This document shows, one piece after another, positions 39,277 to 51,069 of a stretch of 64,000 bases of DNA. Below the pieces are notes generated by a model that did not search any database, was not told the DNA's origin, and was given only the letters and a program-made list of their open reading frames with translations. How positions within the stretch are numbered: the stretch's first letter is position 1; each line of letters starts with the position of its first letter. Source of the DNA: Auanema rhodensis (Eukaryota; Nematoda; Chromadorea; Rhabditida; Rhabditidae); assembly GCA_964057225.1 (NCBI GenBank), contig OZ059900.1, forward strand, positions 9,930,501 to 9,994,500, written 5' to 3'. Position numbers and translations under genes: made by a program.

Positions 39277-40501
39277 CCAAAATACAGTATATATATATAT
39301 TCAATATTTTTTCTCATTTTATAATATATTTCTAATATTGATTATATGATTATCGATTGATATCACGTGTTTTCTATTGAAAACAGCCGATTCATTCTTT
39401 TCTTATCCATGCCTCCCCGCCCCTTACTTCATTCTGCAACTACCTTCTTTGGATTTGATGAACGAATTGATATTGCTGGTAGCAGTAGTTATGTGTCAAC
39501 TTAGCGACAGACAGACTTGATACCGTATACCAAACTAGCTGTTTTATCGTTCTCATCATTATCCTTTGACCACATCTCAACATGTCAAACATCGAGAAAC
39601 ATTTATATACTCTTCTATCTTCACATAGTTAACTAATTCTATTTCAATTACGAATGATATAATCCATTTTCGGATTTGAATTTTATACATTTTTATATGA
39701 AATTTTCAATATTTTTGAATTTTTATCTTAAAAATCCCAGTTCTTTCTCCAAAGTCCATTCACCGATTTCATATATGTGTATATGAAGACGTGACTTGGT
39801 TTTTGCCTTTCTCTAGTTCAATGAGTATCTCTTTTGGTCCAGTCCTTTATTTTAAAAATTCTTAACGCAGAAGACAATTTTGAAAATTACTTCCCTATAT
39901 TTTGGTTGTGTCTGCCCTCAATCTATCAACATTTGTGCCATGTGTCATGAAAACTCTGACCTACTATATGTATACATATAATATAATATAATATAATATA
40001 TACGTATATATATATATCTATATATCTATAGTATAGTTAGTATTTAAAATTTACATTTTACTTATTAACTAGATGAAGAAAAAACTCGTTTTCTTTAATA
40101 ATAATAATAATTTTACTTGAAAAAATGAAAGAAAAGAAAGAAAATTATTTTCTTTTTTCTTTGTTTTTTCAACATTTGTCTTGTGAAACATACATTTAAT
40201 TTTCAAATTTAATTTGATCACGATACTGTGAATGTCTCTTAACTAAAAAGTGAAATGTAAAACGATCCCTTAGAATTTTCTGCCTGATTTTGCCAAAAAA
40301 AACAGAAACAAAACCAATTTATCTTTTACTTTTCATCATTTTCTTTGTTTTTTTTACTATTTTGTAATTATACATTTTGATTATTTTTTGACTTTACATT
40401 TACATTAAAGAAGAAGAAACGTATACGCACGAAACAAATTTCTAGCAATTATTGTTGTTGGCACCGTTTACATATAGTATATTATATTATAATATGATGT
40501 A

Positions 40502-40532
<31 letters not shown>

Positions 40533-41400
40533 CATATATTATTATATATTTATATATGTATAGTTTATATTATAAGATATAGATTAGATATATATTTATA
40601 TATACTTTACTATATCGCACACATCCTTTTATTTTTCGTCTAGCCCTTCTCTCATCGCATTGTTCTTCCTTTTTAGTCTTCTTCTGGTTACTGCATCTAA
40701 TTCATACAACCCCACTAGTTCTTCAAGTTTTGTAATTTTCTCAGTAAAATCAATGAGCAACAAAAATGGGAATAGTGGTTAACGTATCGAAGTTTTACTT
40801 TCCTTCATATACACAAAAGCTAGATATTTCTCTTTCTGTCTTTATCTTTATCAAATAATTCACCTTCACACTCTCATCCTCTTTTCGGTTTTTTTCTCTA
40901 TATTCCAGTTCGCCCCCAATTTTTTTATAGTTCTTGATTTTAAATAGGTTTTTATCAACTTTTTTTAAAACTTGAAACTACCTTTTCAATTTCTAGTCTT
41001 GTATTACTGTTCTAGCTTCACATCTGCCCTCTTCTTTCGTTTATCCATATAACTTGTTGTACACATAATAATGCCAGGCTGTTGAATATTATTGAAATTA
41101 ATTTGTTTCATCTGATCTCTTTCTTCATTCGTGATGAATGTTCTGCACTTACTCATATTACTTTATTTTCTGTTTCTTGTGCCATATGTATCAATCTACT
41201 TATTGTACTTGAAAAGATTCGTTTTTTTTCTGAAAAAAATCTTTTGTATACGTTAAATGAATTATATGAATTGATATTATTGTTGATTAAGGAAGATTAA
41301 TTAGACAAAAAATGATTATTCCAAATGTATGAAAAAAATGTGTTTCAATTACAAAAACTGAACCAAAATAAAAAAACTGGTAATTACGTATTTACATATT
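39277..41400. other. Innexin 3' flank, AT-rich intergenic
   Basis: 3' UTR and intergenic sequence with TATA/ATAT microsatellite-like runs around 39965-40030 and 40480-40600. No supported exon. Confidence 0.5.
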
Positions 41401-44400
41401 TTAATGTTTGTTGAATTTAAAATATTGCATTCTCCACCCATATAATATACGATGCAGAAAATAATAAGCTCAGCCATTTTTTTTTAGAGTATAAAAATTA
41501 AATATTATCTATAACGGGCCTCATGAGACCCTGATTTTCAAATTTTGGATTCTCACTATCTATTTAGTGAGGAAAATAACAAGAATCCGATTCAGATAAG
41601 AGATTCAATCCAACATGAATCTCAATATAGAGACCGTATTCTGTTTAGTTCATTATTGATTTTTACAGTAATATATATTGTATTTTAACATGAAATAGTA
41701 TAACATCTTGGTGTAATGGTTGTGTTTCAGGTTAGTTGATAAACTCTCCTTGGATCATATCTTCTTCAGGTAAGTTACGAAAATAAAAATAATCACAACT
41801 CTCTATCCCTCTCTCTCACTCCCTCTCTCTCTCAAAACCACACTCAATTGCAATATATCCTTCCTACTTCATCATGTATTCTCTCTATATATACTGAATA
41901 CCTTATATCAGCTTCACAATCCTTGATTCTGGTGTATACAACGATTTCCTCCATTTTCCGGTTACCTATCGTGTCTATCACCTGATTTATGAGAATTAAA
42001 CAATATTAATATAAACATAGTGGTCTAGTGGTCTGAGTATTGGTCTGCAGTCTGCACAGGCAAAGTACAATCCCTTTCTGCGTTTTTTTAAGAAAATCGA
42101 TAGCATGTCGAGAATCCAAAAAACGCTCGGATGGATTTTGAACAAGAAAAAGTGATCATTTTGGTATTTGAAAGCTGATATCTCTGTACAAACTCAATAT
42201 TTTTAAATTTTAATTGAGCCATTCTGTAATTCTGAATCACTGCTTCTCGCTCACAAAGATTTCAACTACTTTCTCTTTTGGTTTGAAAGTTATAGCTTCA
42301 TGAATATGAGATATGAAGCCTAAAGTTAGACTTTGAACAGCTCTATCTCCTTAACCATGAAGATTTTCAACAATTTTCGATCGGATTCACAATCTACGTA
42401 CTGAGATCTATCGAATGAACTGTCTATATTGAAGTTTGAAGCACTTTGAAATTTTGAAAATTAATGAAATTAGCCATTTTCAGATTTGAGAATTAAAAAT
42501 GTTGCGTTTTCTAACTTTTAACTAGCTTATACGATAGAGTTGAACATGCTGATTTCAAATTTGAAAATCTCGATTTTCAATTTTCACTTCTGAAGGAGTT
42601 ATGAGACTTTAAAGTTGTTGACGTTGAGTATTCAGAAGGATATATCTCCGTTCAGACGAATTTTCAGAAACTCGCAATTATCAGAATCTACTTCTACGAG
42701 TTTGATTCACCTATGTGATGAATTTCAAAGCATTTCCTTAAAATTTTTAGTTTTTGAAGAAATCATCCCATTCCATGTACTCCTCCCTTACCTACTTTTC
42801 GACCTAAAATCGATCGATAAACCGTCTACTCTGAAGTTTTTTTACTTTTATAGGTTCAGAAGAGTTTTAGATAATTGTAGTATTTGACGTTATTCATATG
42901 TCATAGTTAACTATGTGATATGAACTCAGATATATATTCTAAGATTATTCTTGTTTCATCTTCCAATGTATTGTCAATCTCGTTTTGATGTTCAAAGGTT
43001 TTACAAAGGAGAATATAATGAGAAACTAAGATTCCAAGTTTAAGAAGAGCAATCTTTACGTTGTTTCGTCTATAAAACTTTAATTCGTTATAGTTAATAT
43101 CATATAATTAACAAAAAAATTAGAAATTTTCAAAATCTTCCCATGAAAACGGATGTTTTAGGTGGAAAAGTAGGTAAGGTTGCTCTTCTTATACTTGGAA
43201 TCTTAGTTTCTCATTATATTCTCCTTTATGATACCTTTTAACATCAAAACGAGATTGACAATACGTTGGAAGATGAAACAAGGATAATCTTAGAATATAT
43301 ATCTGAGTTCATATCACATAGTTAACTATGACATATATATATATATAACGTCAAATACTATAATTATCTAAAACTCTTCTGAACCTATAAAAGTAAAAAA
43401 ACTTCAGAGTAGACGGTTTATCGATCGATTTTAGGTCGAAAAGTAGGTAAGGGGGGAGTACATGGAATGGGATGATTTCTTCAAAAACTAAAAATTTTAA
43501 GGAAATGCTTTGAAATTCATTACACAGGTGAATCAAACTCGTAGAAGTAGATTCTGATAATTGCGAGTTTCTGAAAATTCGTCTGAACGGAGATATATCC
43601 TTCTGAATACTCAACGTTAAAAACTTTAAAGGCTCGTAACTCCTTTGAAAGTGAAAATTGAAAATCGGGATTCTCAAATTTGAAATCAGCATGTTCAACT
43701 GTATCGTATAAGCTAGTTAAAAGTTAGAAAGCTCGAAAATTTTATTTCTCAAATCTGAAAATGGCTAATTTCATTATTTTTCAAAATTTCAAAGTGCTCC
43801 AAACTTCAATATAGACAGTTCATTGGATAGATCTCATTACGTAGATTCCGAATCCGTTCGAAAATTTTAATAAACATCAATGGTTAAGGAGATAGAGCAG
43901 TTCAAAGTCTAACTTCAAGCTTTATGTCTCATATTCATGCAGCTATAACTTTCAAACCAAATGAGGAAGTTTTGAATTTTTCTGTGAGCTAGAAGAGATG
44001 ATGCAGAACTACAGAAAGGCTCGATTAAAATTTGAAAATATCGAATTTGAACAGAGATATCAGCTTTCAAATATCAAAATAAACACTTTTTCTTGTTTAA
44101 AATCCATCTGAGCGTTTTTTGGATTTTCGATTTGCTGTCGATTTTCTCAAAAAAGCGCAGAAAGGGATTGTACTTTGCCTGTGCAGACTGCAGACCAATA
44201 CTCAGACCACTAGACCACTATGTTTATATTAATATTGTTTAATTCTCATAAATCAGGTGATAGACACGATAGGTAACCGGAAAATGGAGGAAATCGTTGT
44301 ATACACCAGAATCAAGGATTGTGAAGCTGATATAAGGTATTCAGTATATATAGAGAGAATACATGATGAAGTAGGAAGGATATATTGCAATTGAGTGTGG

Positions 44401-44837
44401 TTTTGAGAGAGAGAGGGAGTGAGAGAGAGGGATAGAGAGTTGTGATTATTTTTATTTTCGTAACTTACCTGAAGAAGATATGATCCAAGGAGAGTTTATC
44501 AACTAACCTGAAACACAACCATTACACCAAGATGTTATACTATTTCATGTTAAAATACAATATATATTACTGTAAAAATCAATAATGAACTAAACAGAAT
44601 ACGGTCTCTATATTGAGATTCATGTTGGATTGAATCTCTTATCTGAATCGGATTCTTGTTATTTTCCTCACTAAATAGATAGTGAGAATCCAAAATTTGA
44701 AAATCAGGGTCTCATGAGGCCCGTTATAGATAATATTTAATTTTTATACTCTAAAAAAAAATGGCTGAGCTTATTATTTTCTGCATCGTATATTATATGG
44801 GTGGAGAATGCAATATTTTAAATTCAACAAACATTAA
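41401..44837. mobile_element. Foldback element: 3.4-kb near-perfect inverted repeat
   Basis: Left arm from 41401 to about 43055 is the reverse complement of the right arm, about 43178 to 44837, leaving a spacer of roughly 120 bp. The arms stay alignable end to end with scattered substitutions; for example TTAATGTTTGTTGAATTT at 41401 answers AAATTCAACAAACATTAA ending 44837. Each arm contains a CT-rich microsatellite (41810-41835 and its mirror 44405-44435), a tRNA-like pol III box-A segment, and diverged repeats of a unit built around TATCTCC...TTTTCA...GAATCTAC. Open frames in both arms (42615-42887 + and 43351-43698 -) are mirror images encoding the same sequence and are probably fortuitous. 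No transposase seen, so it would be non-autonomous (foldback type) or a palindromic duplication. Confidence 0.75.
42028..42100 (+). repeat. tRNA-like (SINE-type) segment in left arm of foldback
   Basis: GTGGTCTAGTGGTCTGAGTA fits a pol III box A, and about 40 nt later GTACAATCCC is a weak match to box B. It does not fold as a full tRNA by eye. The same segment recurs inverted in the right arm at about 44160-44232. Probably a tRNA-derived relic. Confidence 0.3.
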
Positions 44838-45103
44838 TAATTAAATAAAAATAATTAAAGCAGAATGAGTATTTGTATTTTCTTAGTTTCTTCTTCAATG
44901 TTTCAACTCAACCTTCATTCAAAAAACAAACAGAAGTTGAAAAAAAAATTTATTCATAACAAATAACGAAATTTATATAATCTAATTATATAAGTATATA
45001 ATGAAAATATATATTAACATTCAATCGTTTTTATTCTTTCGTATAGTTTGCACTTTTCAAGACTGAAAATAGAGTATTACAATCTTCAAATTCAGAAAAC
45101 GTA
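44838..45103. other. Short AT-rich intergenic
   Basis: Between the foldback element and the stop of the first cluster gene. Contains that gene's AATAAA on the minus strand at 45030-45035. Confidence 0.5.
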
Positions 45104-45730
45104 CTATGCTGATTTCATGCGAATTCTCATCTTATAGAAATATTCTCGAGTGCAGATAAACTCCTCTATCAAGCCAAGTGGAACTGGCATACCACCTCTC
45201 ATATATCGCACAGCTTGATTACAAACAAACTTCATGTATTCCGATAAGAGTGAGTGGAATTTACGATATTCCAACTGGATAAGGTAGTTGAATCTCTGCT
45301 CCTCAGTCAAATGTCCTATGCCATTTTCAATTAAACTTCTCATCCGTCCAATTGTCCTTCTCAATTCGATCAATTCGAAAGAAGCGTGATTGCTCGCATG
45401 GAGATCTAACATCAGCTCCTCATCCTTCTCCTCTAACTTTCCAATCAAACTTCTGATACTATCAACAAGCACTGGATTCAATTTTTCCAAATAGCTCATG
45501 CGACGAGCACGATTTTCTTTACAATTTCGAATATTTTTAATTTCAAAAGTGCGTTCAATAATTTGCTGTTTCTGCAAGTTTTTAAAATGATCTTCTTCCA
45601 CTCGAAAAATATCTATGTGTTCGAAGAAAGAAACATTTTCTCTCTATAATATAGTGAATAACATGCGTTGAAACCAAAAAAGACTAACCAGTTCAAAAAC
45701 ATTTTTTTTTTCAATAAAAGTGAAGGTCAT
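45104..45730 (-). CDS. Cluster paralogue A, short diverged member (2 exons)
   Basis: Exon 1 is 45689-45730 (MTFTFIEKKNVFEL) and exon 2 is 45104-45643, phase 0, giving about 193 residues. The ATG is 14 nt after a T8-ATAG acceptor, suggesting trans-splicing. No named family recognised. It is mostly predicted helical, with heptad-like charged segments (SIRSLIGKLEEKDEELMLDL). The C-terminal part, LLSEYMKFVCNQAVRYM then PVPLGLIEEFICTREYFY, aligns with the core of the other cluster genes (FxxRCNxK, about 15 residues, then an amphipathic I-x-x-F-I segment). It lacks their introns at that position and their basic tail. I place it in the family with moderate confidence; it may be older or truncated. 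Confidence 0.55.
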
Positions 45731-45994
45731 CTTTCAATTTTCACCTATAAAAAAAAGAAAAAATTAAGAGAAAACGTGGTTATATAGCATGTAAGAGAAT
45801 TTCTAGAAAAGAATCAATTCAAAATATCCCGTACATGAGTTCAGTTTTGTTTATAATTACATGAAAATATGGATGATAAATACATGTATTTCAATACATT
45901 TTTTGTCTATTGATCTACCCATTTATTGGAGACCAACCTCCAAATCTTTTCTACTTTGAAATAAAATTATTATCTGTGTGTTCGAAAAACAAAA

Positions 45995-46112
45995 GCTTAC
46001 GGCACCCGGGATTCCCAAGCCGTCTCCGATCCAAGTACTAACCGGGCCCAACGTTGCTTGACTTGCCAGATCAGACGGGATGGCGTACTTTCAACGTGGT
46101 ATGGTCGTAAGC
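45995..46112 (-). rRNA. 5S rRNA (copy 1)
   Basis: 118 nt. The minus strand starts GCTTACGACCATACCACGTT, contains CATCCCGTCTGATCTGGC, AAGCAACGTTGGGCCCGG and TAGTACTTGGATCGGAGAC, and ends GGTGCCGTAAGC, so the two termini pair. This closely follows the nematode 5S consensus. Downstream on the minus strand is TTTTG, a short pol III terminator. It appears intact. Confidence 0.95.
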
Positions 46113-46317
46113 GAATCAGAAGGTTAGTTTTGCGCTTATATTGTCCCGTGTACAGCATGCTGAGAGAAAGATGCAGCTTTGACGAAGATATTCGATGTTG
46201 ATGTCGCTTCGGTGAAGGTATTTTGTTGTCGGTATTCTGCAGAGGATAGCTAGCACAGGTAATCAGTGTTAGAATGCTTTATTAGAAAAGTTAACAATTT
46301 CAACAAAATATAGATCG
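46113..46317. repeat. Conserved 205-bp flank of the 5S unit (copy 1)
   Basis: From the 5' side of 5S copy 1 outward to GTCTATAGTT. Nearly identical to 51070-51278, then both diverge abruptly. In several nematodes the spliced-leader RNA gene lies beside 5S in opposite orientation. Here the + strand has AG|GTTAGT at 46121-46126 and a TATTTTGT run (Sm-site-like) about 90 nt on, so an SL RNA is possible but unproven. Confidence 0.5.
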
Positions 46318-46322
46318 TCTAT

Positions 46323-47053
46323 AGTTGGTTAATTTTGAATCACCGTCTGCTTTTACATTAACAAATATGACAAAACAACTAAATGCGTCGCTAAGGTACA
46401 ACGTAAAATAAGCAAAAAAAGCATTGAAAACAAAAGAAAGTCTGAAACAAAATAAAGGTTGAGTAGAAACATAGCTGTCACTTCGGCAGTAGAATATAGA
46501 TTTATTGAATGTAGATATGAATATATTACAGAAAAGAATTGTGAATTCATTGAAATATATATAAAAGGTTAAACAAATAACAAAGTATCGAGAAAATCAT
46601 TAACAATCAAAAACGGTCCCTCTGGTTCGTACATGGTGTGATATTCAAAGAATAAAATTAAAAATTAAAAATACTTTTATCTCTATAATTACAAATGCAC
46701 AAAGATACTATCAGTTTCAGAGAAAAGGGGATTTCATAGAACAAGAGTAAACCGATCTGCAGGATAATTTGTTAGTTTACTTTTTGAATTGTTTGTTGTT
46801 TAATTTTCCGAAATGTCAGTTATCATCGGTTGATATCTATGATCCTATTCAAAACTAAAAAAAAACAAATAATCTTCTACTAAAATATTTATTAAACAAA
46901 TGTAATTCTTTTTAAAAAATTGAGAAACCTCTAATATACAATTAAAACTTTGTGTAAAACAAGATTAGAGGATTAAAATTGATAAAACAATAGAAATCAA
47001 ATGAATCTGGCTTAGTATATGAACTGAGAACCATCCAAACTTTTTTTTCCTTT
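46323..47053. other. Intergenic, 3' flank of paralogue C
   Basis: AT-rich. The part from about 46860 is the 3' UTR of the next gene (AATAAA on minus at 46888-46893) and is duplicated at 48757-48905. The open frame at 46353-46550 (-) looks fortuitous. Confidence 0.5.
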
Positions 47054-48273
47054 TCAGATTTTAGTTTTTGCATTCTTGGATCGGGTTCGAGAAGCAGGAG
47101 AATCTTTCAGAGTATTATTTTTGCTGGTTTCTTTAGTTATCCTCGATCTGACACTACCACCTGCAGGCGATCTGTTAGATTGTTTGACAAGTCCTTTTTT
47201 CTTTTTGTTATTCTCCGTGATATCCTTGCGTGAAGATTTTTCTGTTGCATTTTCATGTGTCTTTCCAATTATAGACAGTTCTTCAGCAATGTTTGCTATT
47301 TGCTAAATGACAAACAAATATTATAGTTAATCAATATGAAACTTACGAATTGGGAATGTCTATTGCAAATTCTTTGAAATATGTATTCAGTCTGCAAATT
47401 CAGAAATATTAACAGGAAAATGAAAATATACGTACCACTGTAGAATTTGGATTATTATCAGCAAGCTCATCACGATATATCTGAAACAATTTGACAGTCA
47501 CTATTTGTAAAAGTAATTCTTACCATTCTATACAAAGAACTGTTTGGCACAGATCTACTTTCGAAATTCTCATTTGATTTGATGATCCTCTCCAACGTTT
47601 CTCCAGCAAGGCATATTAGCGAGATAGGAATCGTAACAGATGTGCTTCCATTATACAGACAATCATAGATCTGATCCATGACATCCAACGCCGAATCACA
47701 CAGAGAAGCCAAATCAGAAAGTTTCTTTTTGCAAATTGAACACTCGGAGTCTTCAGGAAAATCACACATGCACGTTTGCTTCAAAGCTCTAAGAGGAAAA
47801 GGAGCTGTTTGCTCCTCTTCGAACTGCTCAACACAAATCTGATCGACAGTCGCCAACTTGGAGAAATATTTTGTGAGGGAACTTTCAAGTTTCTCTCTGT
47901 GTGATAAGAATTGCTTAATACATGAGAAACAATTAGTTCTAAGATATATTATTCAAACGAATACCTCGCGATCTTCTTCGGCATGTCCATATACGGGAAA
48001 GGGCACAATCATCTCGAAAACCGATGACTCAACGAATAAACTATTGAGTTCAGTTATTCCCGAGACGTCCGGAACTTGAACATTCAACACACGATCATCT
48101 GTCGTTACTTTTACTGGATGTTCAAGTTCAGCAAAAACGTCACAAGAACTGTCACTACTATATTCAACATCCGCTCTGCCTATTGTAGGTCTATCGTTTT
48201 CCATCTTTGAGGATGGAAAGCCGTTTTCCAGGATGTATTCTACGCTTGAGTCATCAGAAGAAGATGTATCCAT
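47054..48273 (-). CDS. Cluster paralogue C, nuclear-type Cys-containing protein (5 exons, 345 aa)
   Basis: Exons: 47965-48273, 47524-47913, 47436-47480, 47347-47391, 47054-47302; all introns phase 0 and 43-51 bp. No named family recognised. N-terminal region acidic and Ser-rich (MDTSSSDDSSVEYILENGF). The middle has a helical core with closely spaced Cys (TCMCDFPEDSECSICKKKL, a C-x-C...C-x-x-C arrangement that might bind zinc) followed by SLCDSALDVMDQIYDCL. After NSSLYRM|IYRDEL and TEYIFQRICNRHSQF comes a Lys/Ser-rich tail with DSPASRTRSKNAKTKI. The tail suggests nuclear or nucleic-acid-bound localisation (inference). It is a tandem duplicate of the gene at 48905-50366: core exons nearly identical, exon 1 region rearranged, tail shortened. 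The two-part upstream element lies at 48514-48580. Confidence 0.75.
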
Positions 48274-48513
48274 CTTCAATATGATGAATAATAAATAAAA
48301 CAACAACAAACAACAACAACAAACTCACGATTAAGAACCAGTAACGAAAGATTGAAAAGGCAGCAGTTGTCAATACCTGCAACAAGAAGAAATAAAAAAT
48401 AAAATAAAAACAAATAAAAAACAACTAAAAAACAATCAAAGCAATTAATATTAATAAAATAAGTCAATATAATATCTTATATAATCATTTTAAACAACTT
48501 AAAATCAACTTTA

Positions 48514-48580
48514 TTCCCGCCTAATCCTTTATTTATTCACAGTTACTTATTTACATGTGCCACTTCTATGTTACCGTATC
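48514..48580 (-). promoter_or_regulatory. Two-part upstream element of paralogue C (TTCCCGC / TTACCGTAT)
   Basis: On the + strand TTCCCGC at 48514-48520 and TTACCGTATC at 48571-48580, about 240-300 bp upstream of the minus-strand start. On the gene's strand it reads GATACGGTAA then GCGGGAA; GCGGGAA is the core of an E2F/DP site. The same pair recurs upstream of paralogues D, G and H. Confidence 0.5.
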
Positions 48581-48904
48581 TCAAAATTCTTGTTTTATCT
48601 GTCACATACCTTTATCCGTTGAAAACAATATGTGGTGTTTTTTTATACGAATTGTTATTGTTTATAAGTTCAGACTATCTTCAATCTTTGATACCGTATT
48701 CTCCGAAATATATTTTGTTTTATTCACTTTTCTGATTTTCTTGCAACGCGATAAAGAACAAATAATCTTCTACTAAAATATTTATTAAACAAATGTAATT
48801 CTTTTTAAAAATTTGAGAAACCTCTAATATACAATTAAAACTTTGTGTAAAACAAGATTAGAGGATTAAAATTGATAAAACAATAGAGATCAAATAAATC
48901 TGGC

Positions 48905-50366
48905 TTAGTATATGAATTGAGAACCATCCAAACTTTTTCTTTTTCTTTTAATTACTGTAATTTTCGAATCTTTGCCTTTTTCATTCGAATTTATTATTTT
49001 ACTACTTTTTGATCTAGTTCTAGATGCAGGAGAATCAATCTTGGATCGGGTTCGAGAAGCAGGAGAATCTTTCAGAGTATTATTTTTGCTGGTTTCTTTA
49101 GTTATCCTCGATCTGACACTACCACCTGCAGGCGATCTGTTAGATTGTTTGACAAGTCCTTTTTTCTTTTTGTTATTCTCCGTAATATCCTTGCGTGAAG
49201 ATTTTTCTGTTGCATTTTCATGTGTCTTTCCAATTATAGACAGTTCTTCAGCAATGTTGGCTATTTGCTAAATGACAAACGAATATTATAGTTAATCAAT
49301 ATAAAACTTACGAATTGGGAATGTCTATTGCAAATTCTTTGAAATATGTATTCAGTCTGCAAATTCAGAAATATTAACAGGAAAATGAAAATATACGTAC
49401 CACTGTAGAATTTGGATTATTATCAGCAAGCTCATCACGATATATCTGAAACAATTTGACAGTCACTATTTCTAAAAGTAATTCTTACCATTCTATACAG
49501 AGAACTGTTTGGCACAGATCTACTTTCGAAATTCTCATTTGATTTGATAATCCTCTCCAACGTTTCTCTTGTGAACCTTGTTATCGACAAAGGAAACGTC
49601 TTGGATTTGGTACTTTCAACCAGGCAGTCATAGATCTCATCCATTACATCCAAAGCGGAATCACACAGAGAAGCCAAATCAGAAAGTTTCTGTTTGCAAA
49701 TTGAACACTCGGAGTCTTCAGGAAAATCACACATGCAGGTTTGCTTCAAAGCTCTAAGAGGAAAAGGAGCTGTTTGCTCCTCTTCGAACTGCTCAACACA
49801 AATCTGATCGACAATCGCCAACTTGGAGAAATATTTTGTGAGAGAACATTCAAGTTTTTCTCTGTGCGATATGAATTGCTGGATGAATCATGAAGAATTA
49901 GGAAAGAAATTTAAGTGGTTACCTCATGATCCCTCATTGTATGCTTTCCAAAGATATTAGAAATCTTGTCAGTCTCAGAAATCACTTTCGGATGTTGAAG
50001 CTCTTCCTGTGAATGCAGACTATTTAAGGTAGCGCTGATATAAGGCATGGTAGGCAGCTCAAATGCTCGAATAGTATATGCAGGTGCATTTGAAGGTTGC
50101 GTATATCCAGTTGATTTTTCAGAAATGATATCTGGGAGCCCAGTAGAAGTTGCACCATTCTTTAAAAATTATAAAATAAAAAAACAGATAGCAGCAGTAA
50201 CTTCTTCTATTTCGTCAAGCTTAGAGGAAAACTCATAAGAACTGTCAGTACTATATTCGTCATCACCGCTGCCTACTGTAGGTCTATCGTTTTTCATCTT
50301 TGAGGATGGAAACCCGTTTTCCAGGATGCCTTCTATGCTTGAGTCATCAGAAGAAGATGTATCCAT
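48905..50366 (-). CDS. Cluster paralogue D, nuclear-type Cys-containing protein (6 exons, 414 aa)
   Basis: Exons: 50202-50366, 49923-50159, 49489-49878, 49401-49445, 49312-49356, 48905-49267; all phase 0, total 414 residues. Start MDTSSSDDSSIEGILENGF. The core (exon 3) is almost identical to paralogue C, with TCMCDFPEDSECSICKQKL and SLCDSALDVMDEIYDCL. Residues after that point (VESTKSKTFPLSITRF) differ from C as a block, suggesting gene conversion or local selection. The C-terminal exon carries two tandem copies of DSPASRTRSK and then TVIKRKRKSLDGSQFIY with a KRKRK nuclear-localisation type cluster. Exon 2 (NGATSTGLPDIISEKSTGY...) has no counterpart in C. Family and function unknown; nuclear location is inference. 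Upstream elements at 50612-50665 and 50866-50916. Confidence 0.75.
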
Positions 50367-50865
50367 CTTCAATATGATGAGTAATAAATAAAACAACAAC
50401 AAACAACAACAACAAACTCACGATTAAGAACCAGTAACGAAAGATTGAAAAGGCAGCAGTTGTCAATACCTGCAACGAGAAGAAATAAAGAAGAAATAAA
50501 AAATAAAAAAAACAAATAAAAAACAATTAAAAAACAATCAAAGCAATTAATACCAAGAAAAGAAATCAATACATCTTATATTATCGACTTAAATAATTTG
50601 AAATAACAACTGTTCCCTTCTACGACTTTTTTAATTTACGGGTTCTTCTGCTCAATTACCGTATCTCTTAAATATCTTAACGTGACATACGTATAAAGCA
50701 AATTCTGTTTAACACTAGGTACTTCTCTTGCTAATAATGAATGAAAATATTGCAAACATTGTTCAAAGCAATCGATGCGTAGAATTTACAATAACAAATA
50801 AAAATTAAAAAAATAAAATATTAATTAGAAATAAAAATTATTTGAATATGTTATGATGACATATC

Positions 50866-50916
50866 TTCCCGCTTATCACTAGAACACATACGTAATTGCC
50901 TCAAGTTACCGTATCC
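50866..50916 (-). promoter_or_regulatory. Two-part upstream element of paralogue D
   Basis: TTCCCGCTTATCA at 50866 and TTACCGTATCC at 50906-50916 on +. A weaker pair (TTCCCTT at 50613, ATTACCGTATCTC at 50655) lies nearer the start at 50366. Confidence 0.5.
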
Positions 50917-50951
50917 CTTAATTCACTACTATTCAAAATCAAAATGCAAAA

Positions 50952-51069
50952 GCTTACGGCACCCGGGATTCCCAAGCCGTCTCCGATCCAAGTACTAACC
51001 GGGCCCAACGTTGCTTGACTTGCCAGATCAGACGGGATGGCGTACTTTCAACGTGGTATGGTCGTAAGC
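50952..51069 (-). rRNA. 5S rRNA (copy 2)
   Basis: 118 nt and the same as copy 1 along the entire gene by eye, including the self-complementary ends GCTTAC and GTAAGC. Followed on the minus strand by TTTTG. Confidence 0.95.

Noticed and set aside
42615-43698. Mirror-image open frames of 90 and 115 codons in the foldback arms
   Set aside because: They are the same sequence on opposite strands, with no recognisable domain, and they run through the diverged repeat units of the arms.
47858-48079. 73-codon + strand frame
   Set aside because: Antisense to exons 1-2 of paralogue C.
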